DNA from: Actinomadura cremea
Lineage (GTDB): Bacteria; Actinomycetota; Actinomycetes; Streptosporangiales; Streptosporangiaceae
Assembly (NCBI RefSeq): GCF_014648495.1
Contig: NZ_BMRF01000017.1
Location: forward strand, 110,730-174,729
DNA length: 64,000 bases
Direction of reading: 5' to 3'
Within the stretch, counting starts at the first letter, position 1. Each line of letters starts with the position of its first letter. Under the pieces are notes generated by a model. The model was not told where the DNA came from, did not search any database, and saw only the letters and a list, made by a program, of their open reading frames with translations. Both the position numbers and the translations under genes were made by a program. Below are positions 1 through 8,418 of the stretch, piece after piece.

Positions 1-234
1 CACCTGCTCAACCAGACGGGGGTACGACGGCGCTCGTTCGGCCCGCACGTGCCCGTCGGGAACGGCCACCTGGTGCTGCACCACGCGACCGGGGACGAAT
101 CGGCCACCTCGCTGGTGACCCGTCGCAAGCTCAGCACACGAGTGGAGGGGCGTGCCCTCGTCATCGATCTTCCCGTCATAGACCTGTTCGATGTGATCAG
201 CATTCGCTCGGCAACGGTGCGGGAAAACGTGTGA
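1..234 (+). CDS. C-terminal end of a glycoside hydrolase-like protein (partial)
   Basis: The reading frame is open from the first base of the window and ends at TGA 232-234, so only the last 77 residues are visible. They begin HLLNQTG and continue with a PV..V.L pattern and a short beta-rich tail. This resembles the C-terminal beta domain that follows the catalytic and beta-galactosidase-trimerisation-like domains of several glycoside hydrolase families. The family is inferred from this pattern only. It lies upstream of a glycoside-uptake operon on the same strand, which fits a carbohydrate role, but a terminator-like repeat separates the two. Confidence 0.5.
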   Translation, partial: HLLNQTGVRRRSFGPHVPVGNGHLVLHHATGDESATSLVTRRKLSTRVEGRALVIDLPVIDLFDVISIRSATVRENV

Positions 235-235
235 G

Positions 236-271
236 GGGCGCTACCTCCTGACGCAGGGCCTTTGAGCGCCC
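236..271 (+). terminator. Inverted repeat after first gene, likely terminator
   Basis: GGGCGCT at 236-242 pairs with AGCGCCC at 265-271 immediately behind the TGA. There is no U-tract, as is common for actinobacterial stem-loop terminators. The 22-base loop is long, so the call is tentative. Confidence 0.4.
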
Positions 272-528
272 TGGATCACTAGGTTCGGAGTGCGAGGCGC
301 CGTGGCCAGGTCACGGTACCGGCGCGGCGCCGTGACGCCCGGGGAGCGGCATCGGCCGCACGGTACGGCTCGCGGACCCGCCGCGGTGGGCGAGCACGGC
401 GAAGCCGTTCACGCCGGCCTTCCGGCACCCGGATCCCGGTGGTCTGCAGGGCGAGCACCAGGCCGATCGCGAATCGTCCCCGTCTCCAGTCGTTGAAAAT
501 GGCGTTCTCGAGCGATGGAGACAACATA

Positions 529-568
529 TGGCAACTGCTTGCCGCCACGCACAAAGCAAACGTCTGAT
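529..568 (+). promoter_or_regulatory. LacI-type operator (site 1) over the ABC operon promoter
   Basis: TGGCAACTGCTTGCCG (529-544) matches two other sites in the window (8338-8353 and 16585-16600). They share the core TGGCAAC, a short variable centre and TTGCC, a near-palindrome typical of LacI-family operators. TTGCCG (539-544) could serve as the -35 hexamer, with TCTGAT (563-568) as -10 after 18 bases. The same 18-base spacing recurs at the other two sites. A repressor bound here would block the -35 element. No intact LacI gene is visible in the window. Confidence 0.6.
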
Positions 569-634
569 GGGGCGCGTAACCCAGGCGCAACATCCCGTCC
601 ACACGACGGTCCTCCAGACGAAGGAACCCCCACG

Positions 635-2167
635 ATGCGCATTCGACCAACCGGCTGGAGACTGGCCCTCACCACGGTGGCAGTGGCCGCGGTGCTGACG
701 ACGGCGTCGTGCGGCGCTTCCGCCGAGCAGTCGTCGGCGGACGCCACGACGCTGTCCCTCGCCGTCCAGGGCGCCCCCAACTCGTTCGACCCCGCGCATC
801 TCGTCGACGGAACGCAGTCCTACGTCTGGAGCGCGGTCTACGACACCCTGCTCCTCGTCGACAACAAGGGCGAGCTCAAGCCGAACGCCGCGGAGAGCTG
901 GAACTACTCCGACGACGGGAAGACGCTCACCCTGAAGCTGCGGCGGGGCATGACCTTCAGCAGCGGCGCCCCGGTGACCTCGGCCGCGGTGAAGGCGACG
1001 CTCGAGCGGACGATGTCGACGCCCGGTCCGAACCAGTTCAGATTGTCGGCGGTCGAGACGGTCGAGACGCCGGACGAACGCACGGTCGCCCTCCGACTGA
1101 AGGAACCGGACGGGGCGCTGCCGCACTCCCTGGCGACGGCGGTCGGCGTGATCGGCGACCCGAAGACCCTGGAGGCCGAGCGGACGGCGCTGAACCCGGT
1201 CGCTTCGGGCCCCTACGTCCTGGACGAGTCGACGGTCAACGGCTCGGAGTACGTCCTGAAGAAGCGGGACGACTACTGGAACGCGAAGGCCTACCCGTTC
1301 GAGACCGTCGAGGTCCGCGTGATCCAGGACCGCACGGCCACCGTCAACGCGCTGCAGTCGGGCGAACTGAACGCGGCGAGCGTCGAGGTCACGCACGTCG
1401 ACCGGCTCAAGGCCGCGGGGTTCGACACGAAGTTCATCGACGCCGAGGCCGTGGGGACGCTGTCCCTCGCCGACCGGAACGGCGAAGTGCTCAAGCCTCT
1501 CGGGGACGAGCGGGTGCGCCGCGCGATCAACATGGCGTTCGACCGCGACAAGATCGTGCAGCAGTTGCTGCGCGGAGCCGGCAAGCCGACGCGGCAGCTC
1601 TTCAACCCCAAGGGCGACGCGTACGATCCCGCTCTCGAGAAGGCGTACTCCCACGACCCCGCGGCCGCGAGGAAGCTCATGGCCGAGGCCGGATACGCGG
1701 ACGGGTTCGCGGTCCACATGCCGAGCCTGTTCTTCACCAAGCCGTTCGAGCCCACGATCACCCAGTCGCTCGCGGAGATCGGGATCAGGGTCACGTGGGA
1801 CCCGACGCCCCCGCAGAACAGTGTCTCGGCGATCGCGTCGGAGAAGTACGGGATGTTCGTCATGGTCGAGGGGTTCAACGACACCCCCAGCGAGGTGAAG
1901 GACTACCTCGCCCCCAACGGTCCCAAGAACGTCTTCGACTCCACGGACCCCGAGCTCGACGAGCTCTTCGACCGGGTGAACGCCGAGCAGGACCCCGCGA
2001 AGGCGGCCGAGCTGTACAAGCGGATCAACGCCTTCACGGTCGAGCACGCCTGGGCCGCGCCGATCTTCTACAGCGGGCGTCACTGGGTGACCGACGACGG
2101 CGTCGAGTTCCTCGGCGACGGGTCGAACACGTTCCCCACCATCCGGGCGTTCGGCGTCTCCGGCTAG
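635..2167 (+). CDS. Oligopeptide/glycoside-type ABC substrate-binding lipoprotein (SBP family 5)
   Basis: This is a 510-residue extracellular solute-binding protein of the DppA/OppA family, which captures ligand outside the membrane for the permeases encoded next. The start at 635 follows GAAGGA (620-625) and gives a lipoprotein signal peptide with lipobox cysteine at residue 26 (TTASC). The mature part has family features: an early SFDPAHLVDG segment, LTLKLRRGMTF, and an A.NMAFDRDKI-like stretch near the middle. Family members import peptides, but in actinobacteria and thermophiles many Opp-like systems import oligosaccharides. The neighbouring GH1, GH3 and GH2 enzymes argue for a beta-linked glycoside or glucuronide as substrate, which is inference. 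Expression probably depends on the LacI-type operator upstream. Confidence 0.85.
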   Translation: MRIRPTGWRLALTTVAVAAVLTTASCGASAEQSSADATTLSLAVQGAPNSFDPAHLVDGTQSYVWSAVYDTLLLVDNKGELKPNAAESWNYSDDGKTLTLKLRRGMTFSSGAPVTSAAVKATLERTMSTPGPNQFRLSAVETVETPDERTVALRLKEPDGALPHSLATAVGVIGDPKTLEAERTALNPVASGPYVLDESTVNGSEYVLKKRDDYWNAKAYPFETVEVRVIQDRTATVNALQSGELNAASVEVTHVDRLKAAGFDTKFIDAEAVGTLSLADRNGEVLKPLGDERVRRAINMAFDRDKIVQQLLRGAGKPTRQLFNPKGDAYDPALEKAYSHDPAAARKLMAEAGYADGFAVHMPSLFFTKPFEPTITQSLAEIGIRVTWDPTPPQNSVSAIASEKYGMFVMVEGFNDTPSEVKDYLAPNGPKNVFDSTDPELDELFDRVNAEQDPAKAAELYKRINAFTVEHAWAAPIFYSGRHWVTDDGVEFLGDGSNTFPTIRAFGVSG

Positions 2168-2169
2168 CC

Positions 2170-2193
2170 CCGGACGCCGCGGGCGGCGTCCGG
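2170..2193 (+). repeat. Intercistronic stem-loop after binding-protein gene
   Basis: An 11-base perfect inverted repeat (CCGGACGCCGC, GG, GCGGCGTCCGG) starts two bases after the binding-protein stop codon. A further copy of GCGGCGTCCG follows at 2200-2209. Such hairpins commonly partly terminate or stabilise transcripts so that the binding protein is made in excess over the membrane subunits. No U-tract is present. Confidence 0.6.
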
Positions 2194-2233
2194 CCGCACG
2201 CGGCGTCCGCCCACCCCGAAGGAGACCCCTCTC

Positions 2234-3175
2234 ATGTTCCTGTACGCACTGCGGCGGGCGGCCACCGGCCTGGTGCTCGCGGTGCTGGTCACACTGATCA
2301 CCTACCTGCTGCTGAGCCTGTCCTTCGACGACATCGTCCGTGGCAGGCTCGGTCCCGCGGCCACCCCCGAGTCCGTCCGGGCGATGAAGACGGACCTGGG
2401 CCTGGACCGCCCGGTGATCGTCCAGTACCTCGACTGGCTGTCCCACACCGTTCGGGGCGACTTCGGCACCTCCTACTTCACGAGCGAACCCGTCGGGCCC
2501 GCGGTGGCCGCCCGGCTCAGCGTGACGATGTCGATAGTGGTCGTGGCGCTGATCGTCACGATCGTCGTCAGCGTCGCGCTCGGGGTGCTCGCGGCGACCC
2601 GCGGCGGCGCCGTGGACCGGCTGGCCCAGAGCGCCTCGCTCACCGGCTACCTGCTGCCCAACCTGCTGATCGCGATCGTGCTGGTCGTCGTCCTGGCGAT
2701 CAACCTGAGACTGCTGCCGGCCACCGGGTTCACGCCCGTCACCGAGAGTCCGGCGCGCTGGGCGGCGTCGATCGTCATCCCGGTGATCGCGCTGGTGGTG
2801 TCCGCCGTGGCGTCGCTGACCGCGCAGGTCCGCGGGTCGATGATCGACGAGTTGCGCCGGGACTACGTCCGGACGCTGCGGACGCGCGGCATCGCGACCC
2901 GCTCGATCGTCCTGCGGCACGCGCTGCGCAACGCGGCGGGGCCCGCGCTGACCGTGCTGTCGTTCGAGTTCATCGGGATGCTGGGCGGCGCGCTCGTCAT
3001 CGAGACGGTGTTCGCGTTGCCGGGCTTCGGCACGTACGCGTTCGACGCGTCGCTGCAGGGCGACGTCCCGATCATCATGGGCGTCAGCGTGTTCGCCGTC
3101 CTCATGGTGGTGGGCGTGAACCTCACCGTCGACCTCGTGAACGGCTGGCTCAACCCGAAGGCGAGGGTCCATTGA
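2234..3175 (+). CDS. ABC transporter permease, DppB/OppB type
   Basis: A 313-residue inner-membrane permease with an N-terminal membrane helix, an external loop containing GLDRPVIVQYLDWL, and about five further helices. The EAA-like loop lies near the C-terminal third (DYVRTLRTRGI) and contacts the ATPase. GAAGGAGA sits just upstream of the ATG. It is the first permease of the importer and its stop overlaps the TTG start of the next gene, so the two are translationally coupled. Length and motifs match the DppB family. Confidence 0.9.
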   Translation: MFLYALRRAATGLVLAVLVTLITYLLLSLSFDDIVRGRLGPAATPESVRAMKTDLGLDRPVIVQYLDWLSHTVRGDFGTSYFTSEPVGPAVAARLSVTMSIVVVALIVTIVVSVALGVLAATRGGAVDRLAQSASLTGYLLPNLLIAIVLVVVLAINLRLLPATGFTPVTESPARWAASIVIPVIALVVSAVASLTAQVRGSMIDELRRDYVRTLRTRGIATRSIVLRHALRNAAGPALTVLSFEFIGMLGGALVIETVFALPGFGTYAFDASLQGDVPIIMGVSVFAVLMVVGVNLTVDLVNGWLNPKARVH

Positions 3176-4992
3176 GCACGGATGCACCGAACGGGACCGG
3201 CGTGACCGGCGCGGCGCCGCCCCGCCGCAGGTCGGCGGCCCGGCGGCTGCTGCGGGACCCGCAGGCCGTCGTCACCGCCGGGCTGCTGCTGGTCATCGTC
3301 GTCCTCGGCCTGCTGGCCCCGCTGCTGGCCGGGCACGGACCGAACGAGGCGGCGCTCGACGCGATCAACGCCGATCCCGGGACGCCCGGGTATCCGCTGG
3401 GCGGCGACGGCAGCGGCCGCGACATCTTCGCCAGGCTGCTCCACTCGATCAACACGAGCCTCGTGTCGGCGCTCATCGCGGCGAGCATCGCGCTCGCCAT
3501 CGGCGTCACGGCCGGGCTGGTCGGCGGGTACTTCGAGCGGCGGGTCCGGGGCGTCACCGAGTGGGTGTTCAGCCTCATCATGACGCTGCCGGGCCTGCTG
3601 CTGCTCATCGTGCTGATGCCGGTGACCGGCGGCGACTACCGGACGACGATGGCGATCTTCGGGGTGCTGCTGTCGCCGGGCATCTACCGGCTGGTGCGCA
3701 ACCTGGTCGTCGGGGTGAAGAACGAGACGTACGTGGACGCCGCGCGCGTCTCCGGGCTGACGGCACCGCGCATCCTCGGACGGCACGTGCTGGTCGCCGT
3801 CCGGGGCCCGGTCGTCATCGCGGCCGCGTTCCTCGCGGGGTCGGCGATCACCCTGCAGTCCGGGCTGGCGTTCCTCGGCGTCGGGTCGAGCGCCGCCCCG
3901 AGCTTCGGGGCGATGATCGCCGAGGGCTTCCTGAACCTGTACGAGGAGCCGCTGCAGTTCGTCTGGCCGAGCGCGCTGCTCGGGATCATCAACGCCGCGC
4001 TGGTGCTGTTCGGCAACGCCCTGCGCGACACGCTCCAGGGCGCGCAGCCGAAGCCGTCCAAGATCGTCCGAGCCGGGCACGGGGCGGCGGCGCCCGCGGA
4101 CGCAGGCCCGGCGGCCGCCGGGCTGCTGACGGTCGAGGACCTCGCGATCGCCTACCCCACGCCGTCGGGCGAGCTGGAGGAGGTCGTCTGCGGGGTCACG
4201 CTGAGCCTGTCCTCCGGGGAGACGCTCGGGCTGGTCGGCGAGTCGGGTTCGGGGAAGACGCAGACGGCGTTCGCGGTGCTCGGCGTGCTGCCCGCGGAGG
4301 CCGTCGTCACCCGCGGCTCGATCCGGCTGGACGGGCGGGAACTGCTGGGCCTCCGCGAAAGCGAGCTGCGCGACGTCCGCGGCCGGTCGATCGCGTACGT
4401 CCCGCAGGAGCCGATGTCGAACCTCGACCCGTCGTTCACCGTGGGCGCGCAGCTCGTCGAGGGCGTCCGCGCGGCGGCGACGTCCCGGATCTCGCGGCGG
4501 GACGCCCGCGCGCGGGTGCTCGCACTGCTGAAGCGGGTCGGCATCCCCGACCCGGAGCGGACGTTCCGGTCGTACCCGCACCAGATCTCCGGCGGGATGG
4601 CGCAGCGCGTGCTCATCGCGGGCGCGGTCGCCAGCCGCCCGATCCTGCTGATCGCGGACGAGCCGACGACCGCCCTGGACGTGACCGTGCAGGCGGAGAT
4701 CCTCGACCTGCTGCGCGACCTGGAGAAGGAGTTGAACATGGCCGTGCTGCTGGTCACCCACGACTTCGGGGTGGTCGCCGACATCTGCGACCGGGTCGCG
4801 GTGATGCGGCACGGCGAGATCGTCGAGACCGGAACCACCGCCGGGCTCTTCGGCGACCCGCGGCACGCCTACACGCGGATGCTGCTCGACTCGATCCCGG
4901 GCGGCGCCGGCCGGTCCGATCCGCCGCCCGGCGAGACCGCCGGGCGCACCGCGCGTCCGTCCGGTGAGGCCGTCGCGAAGGAGGCGCGATGA
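3172..4992 (+). CDS. ABC transporter permease-ATPase fusion (DppC-DppD)
   Basis: A 606-residue fused protein. Residues 1-300 form a DppC-type permease: an N-terminal cytosolic segment, a first helix near 35-55, GGDGSGRDIF before the core, and the EAA loop TYVDAARVSGL. An Ala/Pro-rich linker leads to a complete ATP-binding domain with Walker A GESGSGKT (356-363), Q-loop PQEPMSNLDP, signature ISGGMAQR (472-479), Walker B ILLIADEPTTALD and the H-loop histidine in LVTHD. The chosen TTG start overlaps the previous stop, and no better start lies downstream of it before the first helix. Fusions of this kind are known in actinobacterial peptide transporters. The second ATPase follows as a separate gene with an ATGA overlap. 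Confidence 0.88.
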   Translation: MSTDAPNGTGVTGAAPPRRRSAARRLLRDPQAVVTAGLLLVIVVLGLLAPLLAGHGPNEAALDAINADPGTPGYPLGGDGSGRDIFARLLHSINTSLVSALIAASIALAIGVTAGLVGGYFERRVRGVTEWVFSLIMTLPGLLLLIVLMPVTGGDYRTTMAIFGVLLSPGIYRLVRNLVVGVKNETYVDAARVSGLTAPRILGRHVLVAVRGPVVIAAAFLAGSAITLQSGLAFLGVGSSAAPSFGAMIAEGFLNLYEEPLQFVWPSALLGIINAALVLFGNALRDTLQGAQPKPSKIVRAGHGAAAPADAGPAAAGLLTVEDLAIAYPTPSGELEEVVCGVTLSLSSGETLGLVGESGSGKTQTAFAVLGVLPAEAVVTRGSIRLDGRELLGLRESELRDVRGRSIAYVPQEPMSNLDPSFTVGAQLVEGVRAAATSRISRRDARARVLALLKRVGIPDPERTFRSYPHQISGGMAQRVLIAGAVASRPILLIADEPTTALDVTVQAEILDLLRDLEKELNMAVLLVTHDFGVVADICDRVAVMRHGEIVETGTTAGLFGDPRHAYTRMLLDSIPGGAGRSDPPPGETAGRTARPSGEAVAKEAR

Positions 4993-5840
4993 CGGCGCCG
5001 CTCCTCGACGTGGACGGCCTGCGCGTCGCCTACCCCGGACGGGGCTTCCGGGCGCGCCCGGTGGAGGTGCTGCACGGCGTGTCCCTGACGGTCGGCGAAG
5101 GCGAGACGCTCGGCGTCGTCGGCGAGTCCGGGTCCGGCAAGACGACGATCGGACGCGCCGTCCTCGGCCTCGTGAAGCCGAGCGGCGGCCGCGTACGCTT
5201 CCGGGGCCGGGACGTCACGCACGCGTCGGCGCGGGAGCGCCGGGCGCTCGCCCGCGACCTGCAGGTGGTGTTCCAGGACCCGTACGGTTCGCTGAACCCG
5301 GCCCTGACGGTCGGCGACATCCTGAGCGAACCGCTGGTGGTGCAGGGCGCCTCCCCCAGGGACGCGCGGGCTCGGGTGCGCGCGCTGCTGGACCAGGTGG
5401 GGCTGCCGGCGAACGCCCCGGAGCGGCTCCCCCGCGAGTTCAGCGGCGGGCAGCGCCAGCGCGTCGCGATCGCCCGCGCCCTCGCCCCGGAGCCGCGCCT
5501 GATCGTCTGCGACGAGCCCGTGTCGGCCCTGGACCTGTCGACGCAGGCGCGGGTGCTCGACCTGTTCATCGACATCCAGCGGCGCACCGGCGTCGCCTAC
5601 CTGTTCGTGTCGCACGACCTCGCGGTCGTCCGGCACGTGAGCCACCGGGTGAGCGTGGTGTACCGGGGAGACATCGTCGAGACCGGCCCGGCGGGTGCGG
5701 TCACCTCGGAGCCCGAGCACCCCTACACCCGCCGGCTCCTGCTGGCCGCGCCCGTCGCGGACCCGGACGAGCAGGCACGGCGGCGCGCGGAGCGGCGACG
5801 CCTCCAGGACACCGAGATCGGACAAGGAGCCCGCGGATGA
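4989..5840 (+). CDS. ABC transporter ATP-binding protein, DppF/OppF type
   Basis: A 283-residue cytosolic ATPase, the second nucleotide-binding subunit of the importer. Walker A GESGSGKTT starts at residue 45, the Q-loop reads FQDPYGSLNP, the signature FSGGQRQRV starts near residue 151 and Walker B reads LIVCDEPVSALD. The C-terminal tail after PEHPYTRRLL is short and lacks the usual cysteine-rich oligopeptide/dipeptide extension, having an arginine-rich end instead. The start is coupled to the fusion gene by ATGA. It completes a five-domain importer (635-5840). Confidence 0.9.
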   Translation: MTAPLLDVDGLRVAYPGRGFRARPVEVLHGVSLTVGEGETLGVVGESGSGKTTIGRAVLGLVKPSGGRVRFRGRDVTHASARERRALARDLQVVFQDPYGSLNPALTVGDILSEPLVVQGASPRDARARVRALLDQVGLPANAPERLPREFSGGQRQRVAIARALAPEPRLIVCDEPVSALDLSTQARVLDLFIDIQRRTGVAYLFVSHDLAVVRHVSHRVSVVYRGDIVETGPAGAVTSEPEHPYTRRLLLAAPVADPDEQARRRAERRRLQDTEIGQGARG

Positions 5841-7045
5841 CCCGGCCCGTTCCCGGTTTCCTCTGGGGCGCGGCCACGGCCCCGCACCAGGTGGAGGGCA
5901 ACAACGTCAACAGCGACTGGTGGCTGCGCGAGGAACGCGTCCCGGGGATGGAGCGCAGCGGGGACGCCTGCGACGGCTACCACCGCTACGCCGAGGACAT
6001 GCGCCTGCTCGCCGGCGCGGGCCTGAACGCCTACCGGTTCGGCATCGAGTGGGCGCGCATCGAGCCGAGCCCCGGCCGGTTCTCCCGCGCGGAACTGGCG
6101 CACTACCGCCGGATGATCGACACCGCGCTCGACCTCGGGCTGAAGCCCGTCGTCACCCTGCACCACTTCACGCACCCGCGCTGGTTCGCCGAGGAGGGCG
6201 GCTGGACGGGCGACGCGGGGATCGAGCGGTTCGAGGCGTACGTCCGGGCGGCGTGCGACGTCCTCGACGGCGTCGAGTGGGTCTGCACGATCAACGAGCC
6301 GAACATGCTCGCGCTCATGGTCGGGATGAGCCGGGCCGCGCGGGCGGCGGCCGGGACGGGCGCCACGAAGAAGTGGATGAGCCCGACGGTCGAGGGCGCC
6401 GCGCGTCCCGTCCTGCCCGACCCGGACCCGGAGGTCGGGCGGCGGCTGGCCGACGCGCACCACGCCGCCCGCGCGGTCCTGGCGAAGCACACGGACGCGA
6501 AGGTCGGCTGGACGGTCGCCAACCAGGCGCTCACCGCCACCCCCGGGAACGAGGCGCGGCTCCGCGAGATCCGGTACGTCCGCGAGGACCTGTACCTGGA
6601 GGCCGCGCGCGGCGACGACTTCGTCGGCGTGCAGTCGTACTCCGGCCAGGCCGTGGACGAGAACGGCATCGTCCCCCACCCGCAGGGCCCGGACACCACG
6701 CTGACCGGCAACGCCTACCGGCCGGACGCGCTGGGCATCGCCGTCCGGCACACCTGGGACGTGACGGGCGGAGTGCCCATCGTCGTCACCGAGAACGGGA
6801 TCGCGACCGCCGACGACGAACGCCGCATCGCCTACACCTCGGAGGCGCTCCGGCACCTGTTCGACGCGATCGACGACGGCGTCGACGTCCGCGGATACCT
6901 CCACTGGAGCGCGCTCGACAATTTCGAGTGGGGGCACTGGACGCCGACGTTCGGGCTCATCGCGGTCGACCGCGAGACGTTCGAGCGGCGTCCCAAACCG
7001 AGCCTCGCCCGGCTCGGGGAGGTCGCCCGGCGCGGACGTCCGTGA
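5837..7045 (+). CDS. GH1 family beta-glucosidase
   Basis: A 402-residue (beta/alpha)8 retaining glycosidase. FLWGAATAPHQVEG is the usual GH1 N-terminus, the acid/base glutamate is residue 154 in TINEP, and the nucleophile is residue 319 in VTENG. WSALDNFEWGHW near the C-terminus is the conserved aglycone/substrate loop. No signal peptide is present, so it acts in the cytosol on glycosides imported by the transporters on either side. The ATG overlaps the ATPase stop (ATGA). Exact substrate (beta-glucoside, galactoside or 6-phosphoglycoside) cannot be fixed from sequence. ABC rather than PTS uptake argues against phosphoglycosides. Confidence 0.92.
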   Translation: MTRPVPGFLWGAATAPHQVEGNNVNSDWWLREERVPGMERSGDACDGYHRYAEDMRLLAGAGLNAYRFGIEWARIEPSPGRFSRAELAHYRRMIDTALDLGLKPVVTLHHFTHPRWFAEEGGWTGDAGIERFEAYVRAACDVLDGVEWVCTINEPNMLALMVGMSRAARAAAGTGATKKWMSPTVEGAARPVLPDPDPEVGRRLADAHHAARAVLAKHTDAKVGWTVANQALTATPGNEARLREIRYVREDLYLEAARGDDFVGVQSYSGQAVDENGIVPHPQGPDTTLTGNAYRPDALGIAVRHTWDVTGGVPIVVTENGIATADDERRIAYTSEALRHLFDAIDDGVDVRGYLHWSALDNFEWGHWTPTFGLIAVDRETFERRPKPSLARLGEVARRGRP

Positions 7046-8418
7046 GGCGGGACCACGCATCGTCCGGAACCGGCGGGGAAAGCGGCGGAACGGGCGGCGT
7101 CACGATCGGGCGCGGGTTCATCGCACTGCTGGCGACGGCGAACTTCGGCCTGTCGATGGCGCTCATCGTGCCGATGGCCTACTCGCTGGCGCTGCGCGTC
7201 GACCGGCTCGCGCCGGGCCGGGAGGAGACGCTCGGGTACATCCTCGGGTTCGGGTCGGTGCTCGCGCTGATCTCAGGCCCGCTCGTGGGGACGCTCAGTG
7301 ACCGCACCCGGTCGCGTCTGGGCCGCCGCGCCCCGTACCTGATCGGCGGCGCGGCGCTCGGCATGGCCGCCGTCCTGGTGATGGGGGCGGCGCCGAACGT
7401 CGTCGTGCTGGGCCTCGGCTGGGGCCTGGCGAGCCTCGGGTGGGGCACGGCGCTGGGCGCGTTGGGGAACGTGCAGGCCGACCGGGTACCGCGCCGCCTG
7501 CGCGGGAAGGTCGCCGGGCTCACCGGGTTCACGATGCAGGTCGCGCCGGTTGCGGGCGTCCTCATGGTAGGCGCCGTGAGCGGCGGCGGCCTGCTGGTGT
7601 TCCTGCTGCCGGGAGCGCTCGGCGCCGTCCTGCTCGTGCCGTTCCTGCTGTTCGCCCGCGAACCCGACGGTCGGACGCTCGCCGCCGCCGACCGGTCCGG
7701 TGCGGCCGGGCTGCTCCGCTCGTACCTGTTCTCGCCGCGTGCGCATCCGGACTTCGCGTGGAACTGGCTCGGCCGTTTCGCGTTCTTCTTCGGCCAGTCG
7801 TCGAGCACGACGTACCTCACGTTCCTCATCGCGCAGCGGCTCGGGATCCCGCTCGCCGACGTCGCCGGCATCGTCGCGATCACCGGCGGGATCGGCGTCG
7901 TCACGACGACGGCGGCGGCGATCGGCGGCGGGTTCCTGTCGGACCGGCTGGGGCGCCGCCGCCCGTTCGTCTTCGCCGGCGCCGCGTTCTTCGCCGCGGG
8001 CGGGTTCGTCCTGGCGTTCGCCGGCACTCTGCCGGTCCTGCTCGCCGGGTCCGCGCTGACGACCCTCGGCATCTCGCTGTTCACGGTGGTCGACCAGGCC
8101 ATCGTCCTGGACGTGCTGCCGGACCGGGAGACCGCGGCGGGCCGCCACATGGCGATCAACGCGTTCTCCCAGAAGGTCCCCGGCGCGCTGGCACCGCTCG
8201 CGGCGCCGGCGCTGCTCGCCGTCGGCGGCGGCACGGACGCGAACTACACCGCCCTGTACGCGGCGTCCGCGCTCCTCGCCCTCCTGGGCGGCTCGCTCAT
8301 CCTTTGGCGCGTGCGGGAGGCGGGCCGGGACAACTCATGGCAACCCGTTGCCACGCCCGCACCGCGCCGCCGACCATTCCCATCAGCCGCGCGTCGACCA
8401 CACCGGGAGGATCTGTGA
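7042..8418 (+). CDS. MFS transporter, glycoside/cation symporter-like
   Basis: A 458-residue membrane protein with twelve predicted helices. SDRTRSRLGRRAPYLIGG between helices 2 and 3, and SDRLGRRRPFVFAG in the second half, are the duplicated MFS/GPH-like loop motifs. This pattern resembles glycoside-pentoside and SUC-type sugar symporters. Translation probably starts at GTG 7042, overlapping the GH1 stop; the next good in-frame Met lies inside the first helix. It gives the operon a second uptake route beside the ABC importer. The last 25 codons overlap a LacI-type operator and promoter for the next gene. Confidence 0.82.
   Translation: MRRDHASSGTGGESGGTGGVTIGRGFIALLATANFGLSMALIVPMAYSLALRVDRLAPGREETLGYILGFGSVLALISGPLVGTLSDRTRSRLGRRAPYLIGGAALGMAAVLVMGAAPNVVVLGLGWGLASLGWGTALGALGNVQADRVPRRLRGKVAGLTGFTMQVAPVAGVLMVGAVSGGGLLVFLLPGALGAVLLVPFLLFAREPDGRTLAAADRSGAAGLLRSYLFSPRAHPDFAWNWLGRFAFFFGQSSSTTYLTFLIAQRLGIPLADVAGIVAITGGIGVVTTTAAAIGGGFLSDRLGRRRPFVFAGAAFFAAGGFVLAFAGTLPVLLAGSALTTLGISLFTVVDQAIVLDVLPDRETAAGRHMAINAFSQKVPGALAPLAAPALLAVGGGTDANYTALYAASALLALLGGSLILWRVREAGRDNSWQPVATPAPRRRPFPSAARRPHREDL
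8338..8377 (+). promoter_or_regulatory. LacI-type operator (site 2) and internal promoter for GH3
   Basis: TGGCAACCCGTTGCCA (8338-8353) is a near-perfect palindrome (7-base arms, 2-base centre). TTGCCA (8348-8353) as -35 and GACCAT (8372-8377) as -10 are 18 bases apart, exactly as at site 3. The site lies inside the 3' end of the MFS gene, so the downstream glycosidase and lar genes can be transcribed independently of the transporter genes. Confidence 0.65.

Larger units (their letters stand above)
235..634 (+). other. Non-coding region with terminator and ABC operon promoter
   Basis: This 400-base stretch has no convincing gene. It holds an inverted repeat just after the first stop codon (236-271), a LacI-type operator overlapping a promoter (529-568), and a leader of about 60 bases before the lipoprotein gene. 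Frames open here have no ribosome-binding site or recognisable protein. An in-frame ATG at 515 exists, but it lies upstream of the predicted transcription start and would add 40 residues ahead of the signal peptide. Confidence 0.6.

Noticed and set aside
515-634. N-terminal extension of the first binding protein from the ATG at 515
   Set aside because: It overlaps the operator and promoter and would place 40 residues before a clear lipoprotein signal peptide; ATG 635 has a good GAAGGA site.
311-3187. Very long minus-strand open frames opposite the first ABC genes (and similar ones at 2863-4866, 8448-10853 and 34533-38579)
   Set aside because: They lie opposite clear genes, consist of R/G/E/H/Q-rich or R/A/P-rich low-complexity sequence, lack domains and start signals, and are explained by high GC at third positions.
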